Shown here: positions 52,025 to 60,921 of the stretch, piece by piece
Layout of the letters: every line of letters starts with the position of its first letter
How positions within the stretch are numbered: position 1 is the first letter of the stretch
Source: CAYPGJ01 sp964638515
GTDB taxonomy: Bacteria; Planctomycetota; Phycisphaerae; Phycisphaerales; UBA1924
Assembly: GCA_964638515.1 (NCBI GenBank)
Contig: CAZWZL010000002.1
Span: 50,694-114,693, forward strand
DNA length: 64,000 bases
Direction of reading: 5' to 3'
The notes under the pieces: generated by a model
The model's database searches: none
Told to the model about the DNA's origin: nothing
What the model saw: only the letters and a program-made list of their open reading frames with translations
Made by a program: the position numbers and the translations under genes

Positions 52025-54481
52025 TCAGCAAACCAAACCGAAGTTCGAAAGCACGATGTTCAGGTCGCCGAAGTTCACGACGCCGTCGCCGTTCACGTCG
52101 CCCGGCAGACCGACGCCGACCTGCCCGAAGTTCGACAGCACGATGTTCAAGTCGGCGAAGTTCACGATCCGGTCGCCGTTGGCGTCGCCCGGGCAAGGCG
52201 CCACGCCGCCCGTGACCACCAGTCCGAAGTCCACCTCAAGCACGCCGGGGTTCTCAACGCGACCGGGCGCGTTCACTTCCGTCGCCGTGACCATCACCGT
52301 CCAGTTGCCCACTTCAGGATTCTGCACGAACACGTTCTCAACCGTGTTCCGCCCGTCCGGCGTGCCGCCCGTGGCCGACCACATCTCGAACGCGCCCTCA
52401 CCCGAACCCGTGGAGCTGCCCGTGTACCGTCCCAGGCCCCAGTTGCCGTTGTACGTCGCGCCGCTGGGCGACATCACGGTCAGGTCCAGGTTGTTCACGC
52501 GATGCTGGCTCTGATTGATCGGGTTCGGCGCCGGGTCCGCGTACACCATCGTCACCTTGAGCGCCGGCTCGCCCGCCGCCACGTTGATCGTGTACGTCCG
52601 ATTCTGCCCCTGCGTCAGCACGTGAGCCTCGTCCACAAAGAACGTCTTGTTGCGCAGGTTGTAGGCGTTCGCGGCGTCCGCGTGGCCGTAGCCCTGCTTG
52701 TTGCGCGAAAGGTTGGCCAGTGAGCCGGAAAACGCCCACTGACGCGCCGTGTTGATCATCAGCGCCTTCATCGTCGTGAAGTGCGGGCGAGAGTCGAACA
52801 CCGACGCGCCCGTCGGATTGCCGAACAACCCGTTGTGCCACATCTGGTGGAACAGGCCCGAATAGCCGGCCGTCATCGGCGTCGCGGCCGACGTCCCGCC
52901 GAACGAGGACGTGTACGCCGTGTCGTTCGTCGACGTCGTCGTCAGAATGTTGTCGTAGTAGAACGCCAGGTCGGGCTTCACGCGCCCATCGAACGCCGGC
53001 CCGATCGAAGCGCCGCTCCAGCTGTCGTTGCCGTAGTTCGTGTCGTTGCCGTGGTTGATGCCGCCCACCGACACGATGTTCTTCGCCCACGCCTGCGGAC
53101 GAGAGCTCTGGTTGTTCGTGTTCGACTGCGACTGGAAGATCAGGATGTCATTGATGAAGATGATGTCGTCCATCTGCTGCGAGATGTTCGAGTAGGTGGT
53201 GATCTGCGCGTTGCCCGTCGAGTTCGTCTGGAACACGCCGCGGTAGATGCCGGCCGGATTCACCAGCTCTGCCGTGCGCGTGTAGCGAGCCGCGGCGCCG
53301 CCGAGGACCTCGCTCGACTCGAGGAAGATGCCCTGCGCCGCCGGCAGCAGTCCCTTGCCCGACGGATTCACCGTGCCCCGCCCGAAGTTCTGGCCGTACA
53401 CCGACGTGCCGTGCGACCCGATCGGAGCCGCATTGTGCATCAGCGCGCCCGTCAGATCGACGTGCGTCTGACGAAGCCCCGCGTCCGCGACCTCCGCCCG
53501 CACGCCCTCGCCGTTGTAGCCCAGCGTCGTCGTCAGGAAATCGGCGCCGCCCACGATGCGGACGATGTTCATATCCACGCCCATCGGCGTGATCGGGTCG
53601 ATCCACAGCGTCTCGTCCATCGACGCGACCTCGAGCACCTGCTCGGGCGTCAGGTTCGCCTGCAGCAGCAGGCCGTGCGCCGAGGGCTCGCCGATGATCG
53701 TCCCGCCGATCGCGAGAATCTTCCCGGCGAGCGCGTTCTTCACGCTCAGCTCGCGCCCCGTCACCAGGATGTTCATCGGCTCCGCGCCGACGCCGTCCTG
53801 CTCCATGTACCACGCGCACGACACGTACCCGCGATCGTCACCGAAATGACGGGCGAGAATGTCCGTGTCGATCCGGTACGCCGGCTCCATCGCGCCGACC
53901 CAGCGCACGAACGGAAGGGCGCGAACCGCCTCCACCGACGCCGCCGGAATCGTCGCCGTGTACGCGAACGAATTCACGTACGACGTCGTCTTGCCGCCCA
54001 GCGCCTCGATCTCCTCGACGTACGCGCCCAGCGGCTGCGTCGTGAACTGCACGATGTACGAATTCCCCGCGGCCCGCGCCGTCAGGTGCTGAGGCAGCGC
54101 GGGAGCGCCGTGCACCGGATCAAAGGACCCGTAACGAAGCCCCAGCTCGAACGACGGATTCACCACGGTCTGATAGTGCTCGCCGTCCGCCGTCGTCGAG
54201 AACGCGCTCACGCTCGTCCCGTCGGCCCCGACCTCGGTCCACGTGATCGCGCGGGCCGTCTTGCCCGCAAACTCCACCACGTTCACGTTCACGATCGACG
54301 CGCTCGTCACGCGAAGCACGCGACCGTCCTGCAGTCGAAGCTCGCTCTGCCCGGCGCTCGACGCCAGCACGACGCGCCCTTCAGGAGAAACAGACACGCT
54401 CGTGGTCGTCGCAGCAACGGCCGCTCCCGCGAGCGACAGCAGGGCGGCAACCGTAAAGGCGGTGCGGTGCGTTCTGGTCAT
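52025..54481 (-). CDS. Secreted subtilisin-family (S8) protease with dockerin-like C terminus
   Basis: An 818-residue protein with signal peptide (FTVAALLSLAGAAVAAT). A pro-region with inhibitor-like features (about 100-260) precedes the S8 domain. The triad reads as Asp in VRAEVADAGLR, His in PIGSHGTSVYG and Ser in FGGTSAATPMTAGY. The Asp motif lacks the usual DTG, which is common in outliers. A proprotein-convertase-like beta sandwich (about 620-750) follows, then CPGDANGDRIVNFADLN, GDVNGDGVVNFGDLN and the terminal FGLVC. The start is ATG 54481; the frame is open 42 codons further without signal. A terminator lies downstream. Confidence 0.88.
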   Translation of the reverse strand: MTRTHRTAFTVAALLSLAGAAVAATTTSVSVSPEGRVVLASSAGQSELRLQDGRVLRVTSASIVNVNVVEFAGKTARAITWTEVGADGTSVSAFSTTADGEHYQTVVNPSFELGLRYGSFDPVHGAPALPQHLTARAAGNSYIVQFTTQPLGAYVEEIEALGGKTTSYVNSFAYTATIPAASVEAVRALPFVRWVGAMEPAYRIDTDILARHFGDDRGYVSCAWYMEQDGVGAEPMNILVTGRELSVKNALAGKILAIGGTIIGEPSAHGLLLQANLTPEQVLEVASMDETLWIDPITPMGVDMNIVRIVGGADFLTTTLGYNGEGVRAEVADAGLRQTHVDLTGALMHNAAPIGSHGTSVYGQNFGRGTVNPSGKGLLPAAQGIFLESSEVLGGAAARYTRTAELVNPAGIYRGVFQTNSTGNAQITTYSNISQQMDDIIFINDILIFQSQSNTNNQSSRPQAWAKNIVSVGGINHGNDTNYGNDSWSGASIGPAFDGRVKPDLAFYYDNILTTTSTNDTAYTSSFGGTSAATPMTAGYSGLFHQMWHNGLFGNPTGASVFDSRPHFTTMKALMINTARQWAFSGSLANLSRNKQGYGHADAANAYNLRNKTFFVDEAHVLTQGQNRTYTINVAAGEPALKVTMVYADPAPNPINQSQHRVNNLDLTVMSPSGATYNGNWGLGRYTGSSTGSGEGAFEMWSATGGTPDGRNTVENVFVQNPEVGNWTVMVTATEVNAPGRVENPGVLEVDFGLVVTGGVAPCPGDANGDRIVNFADLNIVLSNFGQVGVGLPGDVNGDGVVNFGDLNIVLSNFGLVC

Positions 54482-54833
54482 GATGCTTGGCTCTCCAACG
54501 CAGCGGTGTGCTGCCTCGTTAAGGGTTCGCGTCGCGACATCTCTCACTCCGTTTTCCGCACGCGATCCGCCGCGCGCGATGAGACATCGCGGAGCACCCA
54601 CGACCACCGCGGCCTCGCCGCGCGCCGTGGATCACTCTGCCACAGATTCTCTCACACGATCAACCACGGTCAACGCCCAAATGCCGCTTTCCTCCCCAAT
54701 TCCGGAGCAAGAGAGCCCCCTTTATCTCCCCCCTGCGCCACGGTCCAAGAAAAACCCTCCCCGAAGGGAGGGTGTCGCGTTCCCGATCACGGCGCGTTCT
54801 CGGGGCTCGTGCGATCCCCCCGGCCGCCTCAGA
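54482..54833. other. Intergenic region between the subtilase and trypsin-like genes
   Basis: 352 bases without a gene. The left part is the subtilase leader. The right part carries the trypsin-like gene's terminator (54754-54773). A/T-rich patches near 54640-54670 could hold the subtilase promoter, but no hexamer pair is clear. Confidence 0.5.
54745..54773 (-). terminator. Terminator of the trypsin-like protease gene
   Basis: A perfect 8-bp stem ACCCTCCC/GGGAGGGT (54754-54761 and 54766-54773) with a CGAA loop is followed on the minus strand by a U-rich tract (UUUUUCUUGG). The loop sequence is the same as in the tsf terminator. Confidence 0.88.
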
Positions 54834-56171
54834 TCACCGGCACGATTCCTCCCAATTGTTCAGCACCGCATTCAGATCCGCAAAATTCACCTGCCCGTCC
54901 CGATTCACGTCCCCAGGCACCCCGGTCCCGCTCTGGCCGAAATTGCTGAGCACCAGGTTCAGATCGACGAAGTTCACCACCCGGTCCCCGTTCGCGTCAG
55001 CAAACAACCCCAGCGTGCACACCCCCCGGGGCGCGGCCAACGCCGCCTGGAAATTCGGGTGCTCAATCGCCGTCCCCTGATTCGAACCGCCCGACGAACT
55101 GCACCCGGCGTGAGTGTGGATGCCGATCGCCAATCCCGTCGTCTCGTCCACCACCGGCGAGCCCGAATTGCCTCCCGTGGTATCCGTCGCGTACCGAATC
55201 AGCGTCCCGCTCTTGCTCACGTACGGCCCAAGATGCGTCTTCTGCACCTGATTCATGATGCCGATCGAGGACGTCCCGTACCCAGTAATCCGGATCTGCT
55301 GGCCGGCCACCGCCGGCGCGGCCGGCGCAAGGGTATACCCCTGACGCCCGTACGCCTCCCAAGGCGTCATGCCCGTCGTCGTGTTCCGATGCACCCCGAA
55401 ATACCCCCAGTCGTTGCCCGTGCCGCCGCCCGTCTGTTGCCTCGAGGAAACATCCACCGGGTACTGGTCCTGCGGCGGAGGATTCTGCACCGTCCCGCCC
55501 GACAACGACAGCGGGACATTGAACTGAATCACCTGCAACGACGACGTCGAGCAGTGCCCCGCCGTCACGAAACATCGCGCGCAATCGTCGATCATCCACG
55601 CCGTGCAGCCGATCGGCATCGCCCGACCCTGGCGATTGTCGAACGACAACACCCGATCGTCCGAGGGTCCGCAGATCGAATCGAAGCCCGCATCCAATCC
55701 CGCCACGAGGTCGAGCATCACCACGCGGTTCTCGCCCGTCCCGGGATTCGCGATGATCTCCACGCGGAGCGCTTCACCATTGAAGTACGCCGAGGTGTTC
55801 CCCCACACGCCCAAAGCGTACGCGTCCAGCAGCTGCGAATAACCGTCCTTGAGCGACGTCACCAGAATCGCCGATCCCGGCGCCAGCGTCACCTCCGCGA
55901 ACTGCAGCCGCAGCCACGGCGCCTCCGGCACCCGCACCACCGTCTCAAACACGCTCGCGCGCGCCGCGCCGCGATTCAACACCACTCCCGAATCCACCAC
56001 GTAGTCCATCTCGATCTGCGGGATCGGACGAAACGCAGGCTCGACGTGAACCGCTTCATCCGCACCCCCCGCCGCCGCCGTGCCGCACAGCACGCCCGCG
56101 CCGACCAACCCCACCGCGAGACCGATTCGACCAAGACCGCAAGACCATCCAAACGGCGCAGCGTGCGTCAT
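54834..56171 (-). CDS. Secreted trypsin-like (S1) serine protease with dockerin-like C terminus
   Basis: A 445-residue protein. After an N-terminal leader (LAVGLVGAGVLCGTAAAGG) and a pro-domain of about 150 residues, the S1 domain shows His206 in FVTAGHCS, Asp254 in GNDWGYFGV and Ser336 in TTGGNSGSPVVD. It belongs to the V8/lysyl-endopeptidase-like branch. The dockerin-like end differs slightly: the usual N-terminal Cys is replaced by FADANGDRVVNFVDLN with a Cys six residues earlier, and the protein ends ESCR rather than in Cys. I start at ATG 56171; the frame is open 59 codons further, overlapping the next gene. Confidence 0.86.
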   Translation of the reverse strand: MTHAAPFGWSCGLGRIGLAVGLVGAGVLCGTAAAGGADEAVHVEPAFRPIPQIEMDYVVDSGVVLNRGAARASVFETVVRVPEAPWLRLQFAEVTLAPGSAILVTSLKDGYSQLLDAYALGVWGNTSAYFNGEALRVEIIANPGTGENRVVMLDLVAGLDAGFDSICGPSDDRVLSFDNRQGRAMPIGCTAWMIDDCARCFVTAGHCSTSSLQVIQFNVPLSLSGGTVQNPPPQDQYPVDVSSRQQTGGGTGNDWGYFGVHRNTTTGMTPWEAYGRQGYTLAPAAPAVAGQQIRITGYGTSSIGIMNQVQKTHLGPYVSKSGTLIRYATDTTGGNSGSPVVDETTGLAIGIHTHAGCSSSGGSNQGTAIEHPNFQAALAAPRGVCTLGLFADANGDRVVNFVDLNLVLSNFGQSGTGVPGDVNRDGQVNFADLNAVLNNWEESCR

Positions 56172-56341
56172 GCGTGGCAACTCCCACAAGGACGCCACGA
56201 AGCTCGCGGCGCCGAGTCCTAGCGCCGCTCCTCGCATCTCGCCGCAGCGGCAGGACGGACGGGCGCATCCATTCCCAGACTCCCGCCCAGGCGCAGCCCC
56301 GTCAAGAGCCAACTTCCGATTTCCCATCCTCCAGCGGCGTC

Positions 56342-57739
56342 TCAGCACGCCGTGCCGAAGAAGCTCAAGACCAGATTCAAGTCCGCGAAGTTCACCTGCC
56401 CGTCACCCGTCACGTCCCCCGGCAAACCCACCCCGACCTGCCCGAAGTTGCTCAAAACGATGTTCAGGTCGCCGAAGTTCACCACCCGATCTCCATTCGC
56501 ATCTCCCGGGCACGGGCTGTCGCATCCGAGCCATGCCGCCACCCGACTGGCCGCGCCGCCACCCGCTCCAACCCCGTTCCCAACGTCGAGAAACGATCCC
56601 GCCAACACCACGGCAGGCCGTCCGCCCAAAACGTGCTGAGCCACTTTCGTTCCGTTGTCCGCCATCCCTCCCCCGACCTCCTGCCACGCCGCGCCGGTCC
56701 ACCGCGCAAACCGCCGCACCGTGGTTGCCCCGCTCGCCGTGAAGTTGCCCGTGGCGTACAGCCGCGTCCCCGTCCCATCGTCCCAGATCTCAAAGTCGCG
56801 CACCTCGTTGGGCATCGGGAACCCGTCCCCCACCGGTCGCCAACTCACGCCATCCCACTTGGCCACGGCCGACGTCACATTGCCGCTCCCGCGATCAAAC
56901 CGTCCTCCCGCGTACAACCGTTCCCCGCTCCCATCATCAAACACCGTGAGCGCCTGCACCTGTGAAATGATGCTCGTCGAGCGCGTCAGACCCGTGTCCA
57001 GCGGGAACCAGCTCGTTCCGTCAAACCCCATGATGTTCGCGCACGTCACCAGCGGGTTGTTCGGGTCCACCGGGTCCGGGTCGAACGACGCGAATCGTCC
57101 CCCGAAGTACAGCACCGGGCCCGACCCCTGATCCCACACCGTCATCGCCATGATGATCGGCGCCACCGGCCCGGCGAACTGATCCCCGACACTCGTCCAC
57201 GTCGTCCCATCCCAGAACACCAGCGAAGGCTTTTGCGCGGCCCCCACACCCTCGCCCGTGCCGCCGGCCACCAGCCGGTTCCCCATCTTCGTCATCGCCC
57301 ACACCGACGACGTGATCCCGCCCGCAAACGGCAATCCCGGAATCGCCTCCAACGCCGTGCCCGTCCAACGCACCAGCCCCCGCGTTCCCGCGGCGCCTCC
57401 ATTCACACTCGAGAACGCGCCGCCCACGTACAAGTCCGGCCCGTTCCCGTCGTCGTACACCATGAAGTCGTTCACAAATCCGTCTGTCGCCCCGCCGTCC
57501 ATCGCCGTCACGACGCCGTTCTCAACGCGAGCCATCCCGAAAGTGCTCGCCACTCCGCCAAACGAGGGAAACGAGCCGCCCACATACAACGCGCCGTTCC
57601 ATGTCCCAAGCGCCGATGCGCTGCCCGTCGCGCCAGGGTTGCCAAGCGACCGATCCCACTCCGGCGAACACGCCGGCCCGCCGAACGCCCCCGAAGAAAC
57701 CAGCACGCCCGCCAACGCCATCCATCCAATCGCACGCAT
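56342..57739 (-). CDS. Secreted beta-propeller-like protein with dockerin-like C terminus
   Basis: A 465-residue protein with signal peptide (IGWMALAGVLVSSGAFGG). Residues about 35-400 hold repeated 'LYVGGxF...G....RW.G..W' blades (GALYVGGSFPSFGGVAS; RLYAGGRFDRGSGNVTS; RLYATGNFTASGATTVR), as in Gly-rich propellers of unknown ligand. The end is CPGDANGDRVVNFGDLN, GDVTGDGQVNFADLN, FFGTAC. AGGAGGAG about seven bases upstream of ATG 57739 fixes the start. No enzymatic residue is apparent; binding or adhesion is the likely role. Confidence 0.85.
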   Translation of the reverse strand: MRAIGWMALAGVLVSSGAFGGPACSPEWDRSLGNPGATGSASALGTWNGALYVGGSFPSFGGVASTFGMARVENGVVTAMDGGATDGFVNDFMVYDDGNGPDLYVGGAFSSVNGGAAGTRGLVRWTGTALEAIPGLPFAGGITSSVWAMTKMGNRLVAGGTGEGVGAAQKPSLVFWDGTTWTSVGDQFAGPVAPIIMAMTVWDQGSGPVLYFGGRFASFDPDPVDPNNPLVTCANIMGFDGTSWFPLDTGLTRSTSIISQVQALTVFDDGSGERLYAGGRFDRGSGNVTSAVAKWDGVSWRPVGDGFPMPNEVRDFEIWDDGTGTRLYATGNFTASGATTVRRFARWTGAAWQEVGGGMADNGTKVAQHVLGGRPAVVLAGSFLDVGNGVGAGGGAASRVAAWLGCDSPCPGDANGDRVVNFGDLNIVLSNFGQVGVGLPGDVTGDGQVNFADLNLVLSFFGTAC

Positions 57740-57870
57740 CACGTCGCTCCTCCTGCACCGTGGCTCACCACGCGCGCCCACACCGGCCGCGCTCCTCTCC
57801 CCACGAGCCCGCGACCCTACCCCGACGCACTTCCTCCCACAAGACGCAATGGTCCAGAATGTGCCGCCCC

Positions 57871-58983
57871 TCAGCACGCCACCCCGAAGAAACTCAGCAC
57901 CAGGTTCAGATCCGCAAAGTCCACACGACCATCCCGAGTGACATCTCCCGCCAGATCACCCGGCAGCCCGACCTGCCCAAAGCCGCTGAGCACCAGGTTC
58001 AGATCGGCAAAGCCCACCACCCGATCCCCGTTCGCATCGCCCGGGCACACCGCCGAAGGCGCGATCGAATCCACGCCCGCAGTCGGCAGCAACCCCTGCA
58101 CCAGACCGCCCCCCGGCAGCAGCACGCGATCCCCCAGCGACACCGCGGCCAGCCCGTGCCGCGGAATCGGCATCGGCGCCCTCGTGCACCACGTGCCCAG
58201 CGCCGGATCAAACACATCCACTCGGCTCGACAGCACCGGAATCTCCCCACCCATCGCGTACAGCAGCCCATCAAACGCGGCCAGACCCATCGCGCTCCGC
58301 GCCGCCGGCAGCGGCGCCAGCACAGACCACGAATCAAGCGCAGGGTCATAACGCTCATTCGCACCCGTCGCCGCGCCGGCGCGGCCGCCGATCACATAGA
58401 TGAATGCCCCCAGCGCGACCGCGTTCAGATGCTCTCGCACCGTCGGCATGTCGGCGCCGCTCGTCCACGAATTGGTGGCCGGGTCGAAGACCAGCGTTGT
58501 GCGCGTCGTGCCGCCAGGCCCGACTCCCCCGAACACGTACACCTTCCCGCCCCACTCCGCCGCCCACGCGGCCCCGCGCGCCTGCGGCATCCCCGCTCGA
58601 ATCTCCCACTGCCCAGTCCCCGGATCAAACATCCAGACGTTGTTCTTCGCCGTGAAGTCCGCGTTGTACCCACCCATCACCAACAGCCGACCATCCCAGG
58701 CCGCCACCATCATGTGATCCCGCGCCGCCGGCATGCTGGGCCCCATCGACCACGTCCCGCTCGCCAGGTCCAGCACCTCCATCGACGACGTGGCCGACAA
58801 CGGCGATCCGGCCAACAACCCACCGACGACGTACACCCTGTCCCCGACCCGCGCCGCCCCGCACTCCTGCCGCGCGATCTGCATCGACGGCTCGCTCCGC
58901 CACGTCTCCGTTGGACACGCGCCAAACGCCATCGCGCTGCTCACCCAAACCGTCATCCCCGTCAACTTCGCGCAACCGTTCAT
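57871..58983 (-). CDS. Secreted Kelch-repeat propeller with dockerin-like C terminus
   Basis: A 370-residue protein with short N-terminal leader (LTGMTVWVSSAMAFGAC). Six Kelch-type blades follow, with GG pairs and spaced Tyr/Trp: RVYVVGGLLAG, RLLVMGGYNAD, KVYVFGGVGPGG, FIYVIGGRAGA, LLYAMGGEIPV and VLLPGGGLVQ. The end is CPGDANGDRVVGFADLN, GDVTRDGRVDFADLN and FFGVAC. Kelch propellers of this length (six blades) are common in galactose-oxidase-like and binding proteins, but no copper ligands are seen. It lies 131 bases upstream of the other propeller gene. Confidence 0.88.
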   Translation of the reverse strand: MNGCAKLTGMTVWVSSAMAFGACPTETWRSEPSMQIARQECGAARVGDRVYVVGGLLAGSPLSATSSMEVLDLASGTWSMGPSMPAARDHMMVAAWDGRLLVMGGYNADFTAKNNVWMFDPGTGQWEIRAGMPQARGAAWAAEWGGKVYVFGGVGPGGTTRTTLVFDPATNSWTSGADMPTVREHLNAVALGAFIYVIGGRAGAATGANERYDPALDSWSVLAPLPAARSAMGLAAFDGLLYAMGGEIPVLSSRVDVFDPALGTWCTRAPMPIPRHGLAAVSLGDRVLLPGGGLVQGLLPTAGVDSIAPSAVCPGDANGDRVVGFADLNLVLSGFGQVGLPGDLAGDVTRDGRVDFADLNLVLSFFGVAC

Positions 58984-59052
58984 GCCGCAACTCTATGCGC
59001 CGCATGAACGGCCCCCAACGCACGTTTCAACTCGTCGTCCAATCCGCGCCCC

Positions 59053-60684
59053 TCACGCCACGCCCCCGCCCCCATCCCCTTCACGCTCACCCCTGTCCCC
59101 CTCCGGAAACGGCCGGGCCTTCGCCTCACCCAGTCCCGGCGACAGATGCGCCGCCGCCCTCCACACGTGATACGCCACACGATCGATCCACCGAGTCGCC
59201 TCCAGCAGCTCCTCCGCGCGCCGCGCCGTAATCTCGCCGTTCGCGATCCCCTCCAGCGCCAGCGCCCGTGCCGCGCGCCGCGCGCCCGCAATCTCCAGCG
59301 ACATCGCCTCCGCCCTCGCGCTCGCTTCCGCGCTCCCCGCCTCCTCCCCGAACCACGCGCCCATCTCACCGAGCAACTCCGCCACGCGTGACCGCATCTC
59401 GCTCAAGCCCTCCCCCGTCCGCGCCACGCTCGCCGGCTCCATCTCCGAAAGCGCCTCGCGCATCCGCTCCAGGTGATCCTCCGCGTGCAGCACGCTCAGG
59501 TGCCGCGCGCGATCCGCGCTCCGAGCCTCCGTCCGGATGCCCTGAAGGAACAACTCGAGTTCCTCCAACGCGCTCGCGATCGTCGGCAGTGGGGGGGCGC
59601 CGCGCCGCGCGCCCGTCAGCCGCTCCAATCCCGCCGAGCACAACGCCGACGCGATGTCCCGCGCCGTCCGCGCCGCGGCATCCACCGCCACCGATCCCAC
59701 ACTCAGCACCGACCGATCCAACCGACGCGTCAACGCCGCGCCCCGCTCGCGCACCACCGCCCGAACAAGCCACGCCACCGGCTCCACCAGCGGCAGAAAC
59801 AGCGCCGCCCCAACCACGTTAAACGCGCTGTGAAACACCGCAAGCCACAACTCCGACGTGTCCGCGCCCGCCGGATCTGCCCCACGCGCGGCCACCACAA
59901 ACCAAGGCGCCAACACAAACGCCACCCCGCCCGTCGCCACGTTGAACACGATGTGCGCCGCCGCCGTCCGCTTCGCCGCCGTCGTCGCCCCAAGGCTCGC
60001 GATCAACGCCGTCGCCGTCGTCCCCACGTTCTGCCCGATCACCAGCGCCGTCCCCTCCTCCAGCCGCAACGCCCCGGCATGCATCGCCGCGAGCGTGGTC
60101 GCCATCGCCGCGCTCGAAGACTGCATCACCACCGTCATCCCCGCCCCGATCCCGACCAACGCCAGACGCCCCCACAACCCCCACGTCGCAAACCCCACCA
60201 CGCTGAATCGCTCCGCGGCCTCCCCCATCCCATCCTTTAAGACATCAATTCCCGCAAAGATCAGCCCAAACCCAGCCACCGCCAGCCCAAGCGCCCCGTG
60301 CCGGTCCCGCGACAACAGCTTGATCAGCACACCCACACCGATCATCGGCAACGCCGCGCTCCCGATGTCCGCCTTGAACCCCAGCACCGACACGATCCAC
60401 CCCGTGCTCGTCGTCCCCACGTTCGCGCCGATCACCACCCCGATCGCCCCCGGCAGCGACATCAGCCCCGCGCTCACCATCCCGATCGTGGCCACGGTCG
60501 TCGCGCTCGAAGACTGCACCAGCGCCGTCACCCCCGCGCCCGAACAGAACGCCGACCACCGATTCCCCGTCATCCGCGCCAAACCCACGCGCAGCCGCTC
60601 CCCCGCGAGCGCCTTCAGCCCGTCCGTGAGCAGCGCCATCCCCAGCAAAAACATCCCGATCCCGCCGAGCAAGACAGCAATCAT
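59053..60684 (-). CDS. Na/phosphate cotransporter (NptA/PNaS family)
   Basis: A 543-residue inner-membrane transporter. Two inverted repeats each carry the QSSS signature: VQSSSATTVATIG (about residue 57) and MQSSSAAMATTLA (about 187), with GANVGTTSTGW and GQNVGTTATALIA as the following conserved loops. The C-terminal 200 residues form a helical PhoU-like domain (LHAEDHLERMREALSEMEP). It is flanked by the secretome genes on the same strand but appears functionally separate. ATG 60684 is the natural start; only a 32-codon frame lies immediately upstream. Confidence 0.92.
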   Translation of the reverse strand: MIAVLLGGIGMFLLGMALLTDGLKALAGERLRVGLARMTGNRWSAFCSGAGVTALVQSSSATTVATIGMVSAGLMSLPGAIGVVIGANVGTTSTGWIVSVLGFKADIGSAALPMIGVGVLIKLLSRDRHGALGLAVAGFGLIFAGIDVLKDGMGEAAERFSVVGFATWGLWGRLALVGIGAGMTVVMQSSSAAMATTLAAMHAGALRLEEGTALVIGQNVGTTATALIASLGATTAAKRTAAAHIVFNVATGGVAFVLAPWFVVAARGADPAGADTSELWLAVFHSAFNVVGAALFLPLVEPVAWLVRAVVRERGAALTRRLDRSVLSVGSVAVDAAARTARDIASALCSAGLERLTGARRGAPPLPTIASALEELELFLQGIRTEARSADRARHLSVLHAEDHLERMREALSEMEPASVARTGEGLSEMRSRVAELLGEMGAWFGEEAGSAEASARAEAMSLEIAGARRAARALALEGIANGEITARRAEELLEATRWIDRVAYHVWRAAAHLSPGLGEAKARPFPEGDRGEREGDGGGGVA

Positions 60685-60694
60685 GCCGCCCAGC

Positions 60695-60793
60695 CTACGT
60701 CCGCGCCACTCCCACCGCGCGCGCCGCCTGACCCTGCGCCGTCGCGCTCAGGCCCATCACCGCCAAGCACGCCGCCATCCTTCCGATTCGCAT
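60695..60793 (-). CDS. Possible tiny secreted peptide or gene remnant
   Basis: A 32-codon frame, ATG 60793 to TAG 60695, ten bases before the Na/Pi transporter start. It encodes MRIGRMAACLAVMGLSATAQ and then GQAARAVGVART, which is basically a signal peptide with an AQGQA-like cleavage site and almost no mature part. It could be a leader peptide, a remnant of a lost secreted gene, or chance. Shine-Dalgarno support is weak (GGGGAA about eight bases upstream). Confidence 0.25.
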   Translation of the reverse strand: MRIGRMAACLAVMGLSATAQGQAARAVGVART

Positions 60794-60921
60794 GTCACGT
60801 TCCCCGCAAGTCGCTGAGACGCCTCATCAATTCCCCGTCCCGAGCACATGCCGCTACCCGGGACGGACGCCACCGCCATATCCGCACCCTGCCCCGCGCC
60901 GATTCCCTCGGTCCAGCCGCC

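Noticed and set aside
60835..60866. Hairpin CCGTCCCG/CGGGACGG after the 60.9 kb gene
   Set aside because: The loop is 16 bases and no U-tract follows on the minus strand; not convincing as a terminator.
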